DNA of 60,000 nucleotides from positions 26,352,001 to 26,412,000 of the forward strand of contig CM060733.1 in assembly GCA_030704615.1 (NCBI GenBank), given 5' to 3'. This DNA is from Takakia lepidozioides. Taxonomy: Eukaryota > Streptophyta > Takakiopsida > Takakiales > Takakiaceae. This document shows positions 21,681 to 33,810 of this stretch, in pieces; position 1 is the stretch's first letter, and every line of letters begins with the position of its first letter. The notes under the pieces were generated by a model. The model was not told where the DNA came from and did no database searches. It saw nothing but the letters and a program-made list of their open reading frames with translations. Made by a program: the position numbers and the translations under genes.

Positions 21681-22390
21681 TTAGTAGCGCATCTTCAATC
21701 TTTTGGTCCAATGAAATTGTTTCGTGGACATCAACCGGGTTGCGTAAATCACCTCTCCTTGAATTTTCTTCTTCAATCCTCTTTTGAAGTTGTCTAATGC
21801 TTCTGCAAGACTCATGTCTTCGATTTGGACTTGAAGATTAAAAAAATCTTCAATGTAATTCTGTACACTGTCGCGTTGTTCCAAATTCCATAACTTCATC
21901 GAGCAGTTGTAACAGTATGCACTGTCTTGAATTGTTGGAGCAGTCTCACTTTTAAGGTGCTCCGTAGTAAAGGTTCTCCTTTTGCGATCTGTCTTCTCTC
22001 CCATATCTATAACCATGTTGAAGCATCGAGTAGGAAAGATCGTATGAACATTCCGTGGTCCAAATCACTCGATGCAAGGAAATATGATAGATGTATCTCC
22101 ATCCGATAAATCCATCGTTCTAGCACTCCCATGACGTGACTTCCTTTGTACGGCTCGACTTTGCACGTCTTCGTCATCTTTTGTAGTTATGTCTCCGACC
22201 CACCAGCAATCAGTCCCGAGGCGGTTGATTGTCTTACTTGTTTAAGCTTATCCATCAACACGTTGTTTTGTTGTTGGGTCGTGACGAGAGCATTCTGCAA
22301 GTCGTGTAAACGTTCCATTATCCACACCGTCTGATCATTGGCTTGATATATAGTGTGTGCGTTGTCCACCATTTCTTCATTGTCTGCCAT
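21681..22390 (-). pseudogene. gag: Gag fragment of a second gypsy-type element
   Basis: Two minus-strand pieces in different frames (22390-22187 and 22016-21681). The second has the retrotransposon gag pattern (NLEQRDSVQNYIEDFFNLQV and FKRGLKKKIQGEV). The first is a Gln-rich coiled-coil start (MADNEEMVDNAHTIYQ). A primer-binding site and LTR lie upstream on the same strand. Everything beyond gag is missing. Confidence 0.7.
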
Positions 22391-22969
22391 GTCGCTCCAC
22401 TACTCCTTGCTTTGTAGTGCTTGTCTTCTAAGATTAATGTATATTATATTATTCTCTTATCCTAATACAATATGTAAATATACAATCCCAAACCATCTCG
22501 TACGTGACTATTGGTAATACGAAAGGAACGTTTGAACTCATGACAAGGTTCATGAATTCTATTCCAAATTCTGCAACTAAAAATCCTACAAGATGATGTT
22601 TGTCAATTGCACGCACATTGATACTAAATACATTTGGCGGTGGAAAATTGGGCGGTATGTATCTACCTCGATCCATGAACTACGTATATACACATATGTA
22701 CACCTTCCAATTTCTAATAATAGGAAAGACAATAGGTCGTGGTTTTGTAACACTTCTTGATATCGTTCCTCTCCAGAAATCCGTACTATCATATCTCTAA
22801 TTTCTGCTTTACGTCCACAAATCATTTTAAATTCACACTCAGAAGAAAAATCACGGAAATGGGATCGATTTAGATCTATAAAAATTTTATCCTATCGCTA
22901 TGACACACCATCACTACTACCTATTATTACAACACTACAAAAATATTAACAATCATAATCCTTCAATAT

Positions 22970-22993
22970 ACATATATATATATATATATATAT
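22970..22993. repeat. AT dinucleotide microsatellite
   Basis: An (AT)n run of about 24 bp inside the leader of the minus-strand gypsy remnant. Confidence 0.9.
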
Positions 22994-23051
22994 CTTAATC
23001 GTATCATCCCCAAGAGGGCCGATATTAACTCTCAACTTTAAGAAAGACTAG

Positions 23052-23063
23052 GCTCTGATACCA
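23052..23063 (-). other. Primer-binding site for initiator tRNA-Met
   Basis: On the minus strand TGGTATCAGAGC, the standard plant LTR-element primer-binding site complementary to the 3' end of initiator tRNA-Met, follows the LTR end TGTTACA by one base. This fixes the element orientation as minus. Confidence 0.85.
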
Positions 23064-23064
23064 T

Positions 23065-23420
23065 TGTAACACCCATGATCTACACAGACTATAATTGAAG
23101 TGTTTGTCAATTTTTTCCCAAAACACTCGATGCCCTCTAGGCTTTCATTGTAGGTTTATATAGCCTTCATAATATGATTATTTTAAAGGTTTGACTTGAG
23201 AGCCTCAAGTCAAAACTTCCTAAAGTCAACCTTCCTAGATTTGACATATTCTCCATACTATGACTTTCTCAAACATTTGACCTACTCTCCATAATATGAA
23301 TATCTTATAGGTTTGACTTGACAACCTCAAGTCAAACTTCCTAGGAACCTTCCTAATTATTTTAGAAACTTCTAGGGAACTTTCCTTCTTTATCTATAAT
23401 CTTCTAGATTTTATCCTGTT
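23065..23420 (-). repeat. 5' LTR (minus-strand element), right end cut by a LINE
   Basis: The LTR begins (plus-strand view) TGTAACACCC next to the primer-binding site. It is AT-rich with internal duplicated phrases (GGTTTGACTTGAGAGCCTCA near 23188 and GGTTTGACTTGACAACCTCA near 23309). Its outer end is not seen, because LINE reverse-transcriptase sequence starts at about 23423. Confidence 0.6.
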
Positions 23421-23422
23421 AT

Positions 23423-26295
23423 TATCAGGAATAGTGTGCCCCATTCCTAAGGGAATAAAACCTTCTTGAAAAATTACCGTCCTATCACATTACTAGGGAC
23501 CATTTACAAGATCATTGCCAAGACATTGGTCATGAGACTTTAGGCGTTGCTCCCAACCCTCATACGACCCAACCAGACTGGGTTTGTTCACGGACGCTGC
23601 ATTATTGATAATGTTTCTTTGGCTTATGAAGCCATGGAGTGGGCAACGTCTGAAAGCTAGCAACCACTAGTTCTACTCTTGTTGGATTTTGAAAAGGCAT
23701 ATGACCGCGTTGATTGGAACTTTTTAACGTACGATGCTTCGAATGGGCTTGTCCCAGGAATGGATAAAGTAGGTGAGAGCTCTATATGTAGATGCTAACT
23801 CTTGTATTTCATTCAATGTACTGACGGACAAACCCTTCTCATTTTCCCGTTTTGTTCGCCAAGGGTGTCCCCTTGCTCCATATGTGTACCTTTTCATTGC
23901 AGATTGTTGGGACATGTGCTCTCAAATGATGACACAATTACATGACAACACCATGTTGGTAGACCAAGAATTTGCAGATGACACTTCACTCTTTCTCAAG
24001 GGTACCAAAGACAACTTGGAGGCATGTCGTCGTGTACTTGATGGTTTTCTGTGCCTTAGGGGCCCATATCAATTGGCACAAATCATGCGTTATTTGGGCC
24101 AGTGAGGCCCCTCGCGCCTTCCATTGGGGCGCAGATGTCCATTTGAATTGGTTGTACCAAGGGAAACTACCTGTTATGGGCCCGTTACCTCGGCTTCCCA
24201 CTTGGTAATTACAAAGTGAGTGCAACATAACGCTTTGCATTGGTGATGGTAGCACTACGCAAAAAACTCTCTTTTTGGGCTTCTCAAATGCTCTCCCTTG
24301 CAGGGCATGTTCTTATTGCCAACCAGGTACTCTTGTCCACCCTGTGGTATGGGGCATCATGTTGGAGCCTGTCAGTCCGTGTTCTGAACCAAGTGAGGGC
24401 CTTGATTCGCAATTTTATTTGGTCAAGGTCAGATGACACCCATACTATGCAGAGCTAATTTAGTTGCATGGACCACGTTGAACTTACCATTTTCACTAAG
24501 GGGAATTGATTGACCCCTCCTTGCAAACAAATGCTTTGCTGGCCAAACTTTTTGTTCGCGGCTTGGCACCGGTATGGAACAATGGAAATCACTGCTCCGC
24601 CACCATGTCACATCTCTACGACCAAAGAAAGGAGGCCGGTTGTGGCCAACTAGCTTTAATTGGGCCTTGCATGCCACCAAAGTTATTGGGACAGGGTCTG
24701 AGGTTTTTTGGGGCATCTGGAAGGCATGGTTATCAGTGTGACGTCAAGCTGAGATCGCTATTCCAAATACTACCTCAACCATCCTCCAACAATGTCTTTT
24801 TCTCAACCCCCCATGTTGTGGATGCACATGTATGGTAGTATGTTTGGGACTAATAGACGTGACTCAAAGTGGGCTGCAAAATGGGCGAGCTATGGTGTCA
24901 CACAGGTCAAGCATCTTTGGGACCCTCACAAAGATGATTGGATTTCCAGAGATGACTTAAGCCAACATGCTGGCAACCACAGTACTTGCCAACATCGCCA
25001 ACGTCTGATTACAGCTTTTCCTCCCAAGTGGGATCCACGGCTCAAACAATCACTTAAAGTAAGTAATCACTGGGTTGGCACATCACACACCATCAATGGC
25101 AAAGAGGAGGTTAGAGAGGTTTGTCAGGTGAAATGGACATCCGCCATGATGGCCTTAGCTCACAGATATCACAAAGATGGCCACTTCAACCAACAACTTT
25201 TTTCCTCTTCAGCCGGCCCCTTCCCTAGTTTACATCCCCCCTCTTCCTATTAAGCTAGTTTGGGGAATCACGTGGGATGGTCCTCAACGGAAATTTCTTG
25301 CCAGGAATCCTCGGTACACTCCAGACCCACGATACACTATTTGGTTATTCTCCTATTATTCTCTTATGGCTTCATTGATAACTTAGAATGGGATCCAAGC
25401 CACCGGCGCTGGTCCAAGGAGATTGGAGCCATAGGGGCTCAAGATTTCTTTGGCTATACTGCAAAAATTGGTTATACTGTTGCCTTGCTCCACCAGCAAC
25501 ATAACTCAAAGGCCACTCAAATCTTACATTCCATGGGATTTGATGCCAAAGACCGCTTCCAGACATGGCGCAGAGTTTGGGATAGAGACAAGGCTAGGAA
25601 GGTGTCTATGTTCCTGTGGCTTGCAATGAATGGAGGGGTTGCTACTGCTATTTGGTGCTCTAAAATGGGACACTCTCTGGTTTGTCAGGTCTGCTTGCAA
25701 CATGACGAGACACTACAACATTGTCTGTGGTCTTGCAAATTTGCTCACTATACATGGACACATTTCCACCATGCTCGCTTGGAAATTGGCTAGTGTGTGT
25801 TGTATTCTACGTGGTTGGAGGCTCTCCTTGGCATTGAGCCCCCTAGCCACTCCATGGACGAGGACTGGGGATTGGAGATTCAATTTGGTAATGTAAGATC
25901 ACCTCGCCATCCACTCCGGGCATGGGACATTTTCAGGTCTAACATTCTTTGGCAAATCTTGGCTCGAGGTGCCGCTTTGTTCGGGGAGGCTAGTCCTTCT
26001 CTGTGCAACAAGTCTTGACTCTGGCATGGAAGGACACCATCTCTAGTGGCATGGCAGAGTGGCAACAACTACGGAAACATGCTCTCAATCGTAGCATTCA
26101 AAAACAATCTGATCTTGAGGCTGAATTTTTATATGTTTGGGCTGGTTCTTCCTTCTTTTGCTTGCATTTGGATAGAGGGGTACGGTGGAATGTTACTCCG
26201 CCCGCATCTCTTTTGAGATGTTGTCATATGCCGCTGGACTGTGCTAACATTTAGAATAAAGATCTCCGTTTCTGCCCAAAAAAAATAAAAAAATC
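23423..26295 (+). mobile_element. 5'-truncated, decayed LINE (L1-type) with RT and zinc-ribbon tail
   Basis: The reading frame, repeatedly shifted, shows a non-LTR reverse transcriptase: PIPKG and LKNYRPITLLG (about 23440-23500), LLDFEKAYDRVDW (about 23680-23720), VRQGCPLAPYVYLF, and the catalytic FADD (about 23973) in place of the usual YADD. Further on are FWASQMLSLAGHVLIANQVL and a C-terminal zf-RVT-type domain with CQVCLQHDETLQHCLWSC (about 25687-25740). The element ends in AATAAAGATC and an A-rich tail at 26277-26293. The endonuclease is missing; the gypsy LTR lies at the truncation point. It would retrotranspose by target-primed reverse transcription but is inactive. Confidence 0.85.
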
Positions 26296-28525
26296 TTCAT
26301 GGATGTGAACCCCTAAGCGCAGGGAGCAGTTGATGCAAAATGGGACCCATTCTCATGGATGAGGTTAATATGCCAGTGATGATTCATCCACAAAAATGAG
26401 CCTTACCAACTCTGAGATACCTACTACATGTAGCTACTGAAAAAATTGTGGAAGAAATGACCATCAGCATGGGCAGATTATAATGAAATGCCATGGTGGA
26501 TTTTTCAACTCCACACAAATATTGAAGGAAAAATGCACTTTGACCAAGGTGTTTTGCCATATTTATGAATTTTCCTGAGGTACGGACCTCCTCGATCAGA
26601 ATCCATGGAGGGTTATAGATGTCCTCTCCAAATTTGAGGACCATATTCAAGTGGCTCCTTCGTATGTCCAATAAGAGGGGTAGAATGGAAGTTCCACAAG
26701 GCTGAGATACAAAAAGCTCCATTGATCCTAGATTTTCTTAAGAAATTCAGATTCATTTGGTGCAATCTTACATTGCGAAAAGATACACATGAATAGGAAT
26801 GCCAGAAAATTCTTGCAAATTTTTAAAACCACATGTGTAGATGGCATTTTGGTAAATTTTGCAATCATTTCCATGTCAGGCTATTGTTGCCAGCGAAGTG
26901 AACATGTCCGGCAGTCTCTAGGGGGCCACGTCACTATTGTTTGAAGCTAATGCACTTTATGGAGCCATGTCCTTCCTATTGAAGCTCGGACCCGGTGCCA
27001 AAGTTACCCAAATGACAACCCGTCGGGAGGGCCCCTAACCGTATTTCAAAGTCACCATGAACTGACAAGAAGTGAGGGGGGCTTAAACCCCTTGATCTGC
27101 CTTGTATGCAGATAGTCCCCCCCCAAAGTAGCCAAACAATCCCCACAGACATCACCCTAGGCCTGGCAGCACAATCCAGCTTCCCCAAAAAATATAAGCT
27201 CGCAAAAAACCATAGAAGCCCAGCCATAGCAGGCCGGTCTTGCGAGAAGAGAAATCGCAGGGCATAAAGAATGGACGTGAAACCATGGCCAGTCGGTTCA
27301 CAGGCTGCCACCCAACATGAGGGGGAAAATGCAGCCCGCCGTTAGGCCCATCGCGGCAAATAGACACTAGTTAGTTACCTACCACGTAGGCAGGTCAACT
27401 TTGCTGGCGGGCTCCAAGCCATAGATTTCTGGGTACCCTTAGGGCTTTGACAATTCCTAGCTGGTTGGTTTTCAGAGTTTTGGGGTGCTATATTTCGCCC
27501 ATGTGTGGCTGGATGCCGCGCCATTTTTCTCATCCACGATCGTTCATGGTAGTTATCCCATGGATGAAAATGGATGCAACCCGCGGTCTCGGGTCGCATC
27601 GGCTGTGAGGGTTAATGTGACAATAATTTGCCCAAATTGTTCTCACTCCTCCTACAAATTGGAGTTTCTCGTGGCTTATCCCATCTTCTTCATTTGTAAT
27701 TTTCAGATATGGCCGACTCATAAAAGTTGCGTCCGAGTTGGGCTTGTTTTCATGTACACACTTTCTGACAGCTCTTGAAATACAGATGTCATGTGCTGGT
27801 CTATGATGGCAAACAACGCCCTGGTCCAACATTAAATTGTGATGTTCAACATTCATTATGATATGAGGACAAAGGGGGAAAAACAAATATCTTGTGTGCA
27901 GCTCTTTAGAGATTCTTACATTGAAGGTATCAACAACTTCTCAAGGTTTTCATTTCGCCTGGGCAGTAACAACCATGTCATTTGCACCCAAATTTCCAAC
28001 TCCCGCATTGCATGGTCTAATTGCAAGCTCACCACCAACTGGAAATTTGTCGACTAAAGAGGAAGAGGGTTGCGAGGATAATTGGAGGCATCATAGAGCT
28101 CGAAACGACCTTATAAATTCAAATTAGTAGTACAACTGAATTTGGAGTGCAGCAACACCAGAATTGTTGTAAGTTCATGAGGCTTAGTGCTAAATGTCCA
28201 TTGGTTTCTGTACTTGATGCCTTCTTAGTTCTCCATGTAAGTGGCGTGGCCTCTGGCTTTCTTTTCTTAGTTTTCATGTCCTTGTCCCTGATCTCATGTC
28301 TGCTTGCTTCTTGGTTTGACAGTTATGTTTTTCTTTACGTGGGGGTATATATATATATATGGTTGTAGGGAGGTGTTTCCTTTGTGACCTTGTACGATTT
28401 ATGTTTTTTATACTAATTGGGGCCTTGGCCCCCCCACCCCCACTCAAAAAACAAAAATAAAAAAGATAAAAGATTCTAATGTCCATGTGATAGACAATGA
28501 ACAAGTGTTTATTATTTATTTATTA
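26296..28525. other. Noncoding stretch
   Basis: Only short ORFs without family features on both strands. A short (TA)n run lies at about 28347-28361. No gene, LTR or TIR recognised. Confidence 0.4.
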
Positions 28526-28529
28526 CTAG

Positions 28530-29030
28530 AGTAGCCTGTGCCGTTGGCCCAAGTGTCCAACTTGTCATCTAAGTCCTCCTATGTCGGCCCAAGTGCGACT
28601 TCTAGGGTAGCCTGTGCCTTTGGCCCAAGTGTCGAATGTTATCTAAGTCCAAATGCATCAATATATGAAGCAAGCCATATCTAATCATTTTTTTTCCCAC
28701 AGAGCCTACGACCAGATTTGAACCGGAGACCTTTCCCTTGATATCTCTCATGTCGAGGCTCCAACCAATTGTCCCAGGAATGCCCACTTAGCTATTTTTC
28801 GTGAATTTCCAGTGACCCAAAGTACTTGAAATTCCACCTCTCCCACACTGCAGGTCCAAAAATCATGACACCAAGCCCATGCACCCCTCCTCATCAAGGG
28901 CTTTCCAACGGTACCAAGCACGAGGGTTGGGGCCCGCCGTTAGGGACATCCCAACTCTACAAAACAAACAAACAAACAAACAAAACAAAACAAGACAAGA
29001 CAAACGTCTTGCTTCATATATTGATAGAAC
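28530..29030. repeat. Second copy of the 16-17 kb dispersed repeat, with terminal inverted repeats
   Basis: It contains the same blocks in the same order as 16.0-17.4 kb: GTAGCCTGTGCCGTTGGCCC, the tRNA-like module (28699-28768), ACTTGAAATTCCACCTCTCC, TTTCCAACGGTACCAAGCAC, an (AAAC)n-like tract, then CTTGCTTCATATATTGATAG. The phrase TCAATATATGAAGCAAG at about 28663-28679 is the perfect reverse complement of CTTGCTTCATATATTGA at about 29008-29024. Confidence 0.8.
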
Positions 29031-30560
29031 TATCTCACTGAAGACCAGAATTTGTTCTCCTCCAAACGTCAATTCTAGCATCTTTCAGACCCTATTTTCC
29101 AGGGTTGGACTTGCTATTATAAGTGAGATTGAGGTTTCTATTGTTTTAATGATGGTTCATGTTCCACAAAACCTAGAGGGATGCTCCTATCATTATACCC
29201 TCGTACGCGGTACATCGCTCCTTTTGGAAAGCTCTAGAAAAAGGAACCCACCAGCCCACCACCTCATGATGGTTCTTACTTCTATGCTTTCATCAACACA
29301 TGGCCTCACATTAAATCAACCAATCATACACTCCCTACCATTTGACCCCATTCAACATTGACTGCTTCATTGCTCTCCCTTTTAATTGACCTAATTCATA
29401 CATAACCGCTACCAAATTTTAGGACTCTTATTGATATTTTCATTTGATATTGACTCTAGTCCTGACAAACTCTTATGTACAAATATAAACATGGCCAAAA
29501 GTTACAGAAAGTAACAAGAGTTTCAAAAGAGTGCAAAAGCACCGATCTAAAATGCATGCTCGTTAGGACAGGTTTTGGGAGACACCCAGATGTATGGAAC
29601 CTATTGAGCAAGTACAATATGCATGGGGAGTAGGAACACAATGTACTGGGACAATGTACTGAACTTGTAGAAACAAACAAATCTGATATAACAATAACTT
29701 TGTCTGTAAGATCAATATAAGAGTACAATTTCCGTAAACAAGAACTAGGTGTAGCACATTCAAAGAAAATTCGTACCACATCCACCATTTCTAAAACATG
29801 CGATTTTACCATCGCATTCCAGATCGATTGACTCTATTGCAGTCCATACCGCTATTCTAAACGACCCAAGATGCCGTAGGATAAAATTGACCAAATTTTG
29901 AAATGCTAAAGAGCACATTTGGGAAGGCTACCAAGGTGTCTTTGCATTTTGTTTTGATGCTCCAATAAATTTTGGTGTGTGGGACACACTCGTGTTTATT
30001 AGTGTCCAAGAGGCCATACACAATGTGTGTTCATCAAATCCGTGCTACAACTGTTCAGGATACTGTTGCAGTGCACAGATTTGAAACCCATACCCATGCC
30101 ACAGGTAACACTATTAGCTCGTCATTGCTCTAACAAATTTTCCTACATTTCTAGAGGTTCCTTCTAGAAACCTCTAGAAGGAAGGCCCAATTACCCACGG
30201 CCTCATGACGTTTGCTACTAACCTGCTCTACTCCACACATGGCCTTACAAATGAGCCACTCCTACACCCCTTGCCCTTCCGACCAGATTGGCCCGGTGTT
30301 CGGCTTCAGTAAAACAAAACATTGGAAGTGACAAAGGGAAGTTGAATATATGAGGGATGGGAATAAAAAACAATTATAGACATCACCAACTTCAATTCAT
30401 GCCAACCATGATTATTAGGTATATGCAGAAACATAAAAATAAAATAACAACTATGAATTTGCTGGCTGGTGTTTCCAAGAACCAAAAATAAATAAAAATT
30501 GCTTGCACATTGAAATGTGTCCCACACTTCAAGGCATTGGCTTATATTGAGTAACCTTGA
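29031..30560. other. Noncoding stretch
   Basis: No gene recognised. An inverted repeat with heat-shock-element-like TTCTAGAA lies at 30158-30183. A block (AGTGACAAAGGGAAGTTGAATAT, about 30327-30400) is related to a tandem pair at 30733-30931. Confidence 0.4.
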
Positions 30561-30564
30561 CAAC

Positions 30565-30690
30565 CAAGTTGTAGCCTAGTGGTATGGGGTGCACACGCCA
30601 CCTCGGAAGTGGTTGTGGGTTCAATCCATCAATTGCTGTCACAAGGTTGTCCACCCTCTTCAGGGTCAAGAGACACCATAATTTCTTTTT
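30565..30690 (+). repeat. tRNA-derived SINE-like element
   Basis: A perfect A box TAGCCTAGTGG (30572-30582) and a B-box-like GGTTCAATCC (30618-30627) are about 35 nt apart. A non-tRNA body follows with ACCCTCTTCAGGGTCAAGAG and ACACCATAATTTCTTTT. A diverged copy of the body recurs at about 32868-32935. The layout is that of a plant tRNA-derived SINE. Confidence 0.6.
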
Positions 30691-30732
30691 TGACTGACCT
30701 CGTGTTTGGCTTTGATAAAAGAAAAACCTGAA

Positions 30733-30931
30733 GGTAGAAAGGGTGGGAAATTGAATATGAGAGGCCGGATGGAAATAGGAAAATTCTTATAGACCACCAA
30801 CTTCAATTCACTATCTTTTCATTAAAAAAAAAAAAACTAGAAGTGACAAAGGATGGGAAATTGAATATAAGAGGCGAGATGGAAATAGGAAATCAATTAT
30901 AGACCACCAACTTCAATTCACTATCTTTTCA
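30733..30931. repeat. Tandem duplication (~100-bp unit)
   Basis: Two copies of a block starting GGGAAATTGAATAT, with GATGGAAATAGGAAA and ACCACCAACTTCAATTCACT, separated by an A-rich tract. A third, more diverged copy lies at about 30330-30400. Confidence 0.8.
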
Positions 30932-31004
30932 CAATGATTTGTTTTATGGTATCATGCCAAGCTTTAGTAGGGACTATGAATTTACTGGCACATTGAAAAT
31001 GTGT

Positions 31005-33160
31005 CCTAAACTTTATATCTATGGCTGATATTGTCCCACCTTGGTGTTTGGCTTGGGTGAAAGCTTTGATAAAAACAAGTATTTGTTTTTCTTTTTTCAA
31101 TCGAAAGGGGACAGAGGCCTGTTCCTCAAAAACAAATGAATTTGCTCTGGCACAATTGAAATGCGTCCTACACTTTACTCGTATGGCTTATATTGTCCAA
31201 CCTTTGTATAGGGCCCACCCCCAAAAGGGGCAGTAGCCGTAAGGCAAAGTGGCTCTTAGTTACGCCGGCTATGGCCAGAGTCTTCTCTCTCTCTCCGACC
31301 TTTGTCATGTTCGGCTTCGGTGAAAGCTTCGATAAAATCAAATCTATATGCAGACATATGTCCTAAGGGCCGGGTTCCATGGGCTCTCCCAAGCCCCCCC
31401 AAGGGGGCGCCCCCAGGAAGGAATCGCCCCTTAAAAATGAGAGGGGGTAGTTCCATGGACACCTTTCCATTCACCCCTCTAGAAGCCTTTGGCACCAATT
31501 GTTCCGGTCCCATGACATAGTAAATGGCCCATTAATATAGGTTTTGGATGGAATGTCAAAAATCATTCCCTCTCTTAAAATCTAACTTAGTTTGGATAGA
31601 AAGAAATAATTTTCTGTAAGGCTGCGGGCCCGCTGTAGGAAAAGACGAAGCTGTCAGTTAGGGGCGCCCCGAAATCCATCTCCCCTTGTGAAGGGACTGC
31701 TTTTTTGCGCCACTTCCTAAGGGGCGGATCCGTGGGGGCGCCCTTGGGGAATATCCTATTACGTCCAATAGCGCCTCCTTAATCCTGGGGGCTGGAACCC
31801 GGCTCTAATGTATAATACATGACGCCTCCATAAGGGAGCGAAAATTACACGTCTTACACTTTATGGGTATAGCTTACATTGTCCGACCTTGGTCATGTTT
31901 GGTTCTGGTGAAAGCTTTGATAAAAGTAAATCAATTTGCGGGCATGCTACACTTTATGGCTGTGGCTTACATTGTCCGACCTAGTTGTTCGAGGTGTTTT
32001 TTTTCCCAAATTTGGCAAATAGCACGAGTGGCTACCGAGTTTTACAGGAAATAGCCATATTTTCTGTTCGTCCATTACAATTTGGATAGAATCATCCCTT
32101 TATGTACTTTCATCCATTGATATAATCCATATTTGGTGAATTCATCCAAAATTTATATTTATCTGGAGAAATTTGGCGATTTCATCCATGAAAAACAGGG
32201 AATTTATGAGAGAATATTCCATTTTATTTTTTCAGGTCGAAAAAGCGTGAAAGTTCGCCAGAAATAAAAACACTGATTGTTCTGCTTTGGTTAAAGCTTT
32301 GATAGAAACAAATTTATTTGCTCTGGCACATTGAACACATCAATTTGTGGGCATGCTACACTTTATGGGTATGGCTTACATTGTCCGACCTAGTTGTTCG
32401 GCTTTGGTTAAAGGTTTGATAGAAATAAATTTATTTGTTCTGGCACATTGAATGTGTCCTATAAACTTTACGGGTATGGCTTATATTGTCCGACCTTGGT
32501 CATATTTGGCTTTGGTGAAAGCTTAACCAAACCCAAACAACTAGGTCGGACAATGTAAGCCACACCCATAAATTGTAGCGTTATTGATTTCATTGAAATG
32601 TGTCCTATAAACTTTACGGGTATGGTTTATATTGTCCGACCTTGGTCATATTTGGCTTTGGTGAAAGCTTGGATAAAAACAAACCAATTTGCGGGCACGC
32701 TACACTTTAAGGGTATGGCTTAACTTTTAAGGGCCGGTTTAGACCAAGCTAGAAACAAGAAATCCTAGAGCATCAAATCGGGCCCAAGCGGTTTACACGA
32801 GGGTCCGGGCCCAAGACCACGAAAATGACATGGCTACCCGTTTGGCATGATTTATGTCGCCCTTGGTGTCACAAAGGTATCCACCTTTCTATCGGAAGGC
32901 AGTAATCCTTCTGGGCGAAGAGATACCATAATTTACGGCCCTTCCTTGGGGAGGCATCAAATATATAATTTTTGATTTAGGGCGCCAAACCGCCCAACCC
33001 TCCCTAAGTTGTCCGACCTTGATGTTTGGCTTGGGTGAAAGCTTCGATAAAAACAAATCGATTTGCAGGCAAATTGAAACGTGTCCTACACTTGCCGGGT
33101 AAGTACGGCTTTATATTGTCCGACCTTGGTGTTCGGCTTCGATAACAACTTCGATAAAAG
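31005..33160. repeat. Degenerate tandem/interspersed array upstream of the HKT gene
   Basis: A roughly 100-bp unit recurs ten or more times: CTTTATGGGTATGGCTTA, ATTGTCCGACCTTGGTC, TTTGGCTTTGGTGAAAGCTT, GATAAAAACAAATCAATTTG, and CTCTGGCACATTGAAATGTG. Copies start near 31010, 31175, 31300, 31855, 31950, 32270, 32350, 32460, 32600, 33005 and 33095. One partial copy near 32526-32575 is inverted. The array ends about 650 bp before the HKT start codon. Confidence 0.8.
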
Positions 33161-33475
33161 CTCCAAGTAATGACCGGTGGGAAGGGATGGGAACAGGAAA
33201 GAAACGATAGGCATCGCCAATTTTCCATACATTTGGGGTGGATGTCTAATATAAGCGAGAGGGTGGCGTGGTGATGTCCGTCCCATGCATGGCCGTCGAT
33301 CTGGATGTCGTAGTGGATCAGCGATGGACAGAAGGTGGGCCAGCTTTAAGTTGCATGATCCTTGCTTTAAGCTGCATGCTCCTTGCCCACCCGACATCGC
33401 CACATCTTCCTCGCTCTTCTGGCCAACAGCCTTCAAGAGAAATTCTGCACGCTGCATAGAGAGAGAGAGAGAGAT

Positions 33476-33745
33476 CAGAGAGAACTACATCTGATCAGGA
33501 AGAGACTGAAGAAGACTGCGATTGAGAAGAGAGCCTGCAGATACAAGCTTGAAGAGGTTTCGGGACTCTAGAAAGAATTTTGTATGTGCGTGAGAGTGAG
33601 AGAGATAGCTCGGAGAAACATAGAGAACTAGAGAGCACTACAGATCAGGAAGAGATTAAAGAAGACAGTGCGATTTGGATACAAGTTTGAAGAGGTTTCG
33701 GGTCTCATGATAAGAATTGTGTGAGAGTTGAGAGAGAGAGTTTGA
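33476..33745 (+). repeat. Duplicated GA-rich leader segment of the HKT gene
   Basis: Two diverged copies of a ~130-bp block lie in tandem: AGAGAACTACATCTGATCAG, AGAAGACTGCGATT, TTGAAGAGGTTTCGGG (33476-33605, then about 33620-33745). Both are embedded in (GA)n-rich sequence that probably forms the 5' leader or core promoter. Confidence 0.7.
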
Positions 33746-33810
33746 GATCAGGATAGGGATAAGGCAGATACTTGCAGGGAGCGAGAAATAGTTTTGACGA
33801 TATTATATAT

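Noticed and set aside
19085-26295. One single LINE spanning the endonuclease (19.4-20.3 kb) and RT (23.4-26.3 kb)
   Set aside because: The endonuclease part is on the minus strand and the RT part on the plus strand, with gypsy remnants between them. They are two separate insertions unless an inversion is shown.
33772-33810. Upstream extension of the HKT reading frame to 33772
   Set aside because: The extension starts with a non-ATG codon; the first in-frame ATG is at 33811 and the extension has no HKT similarity.
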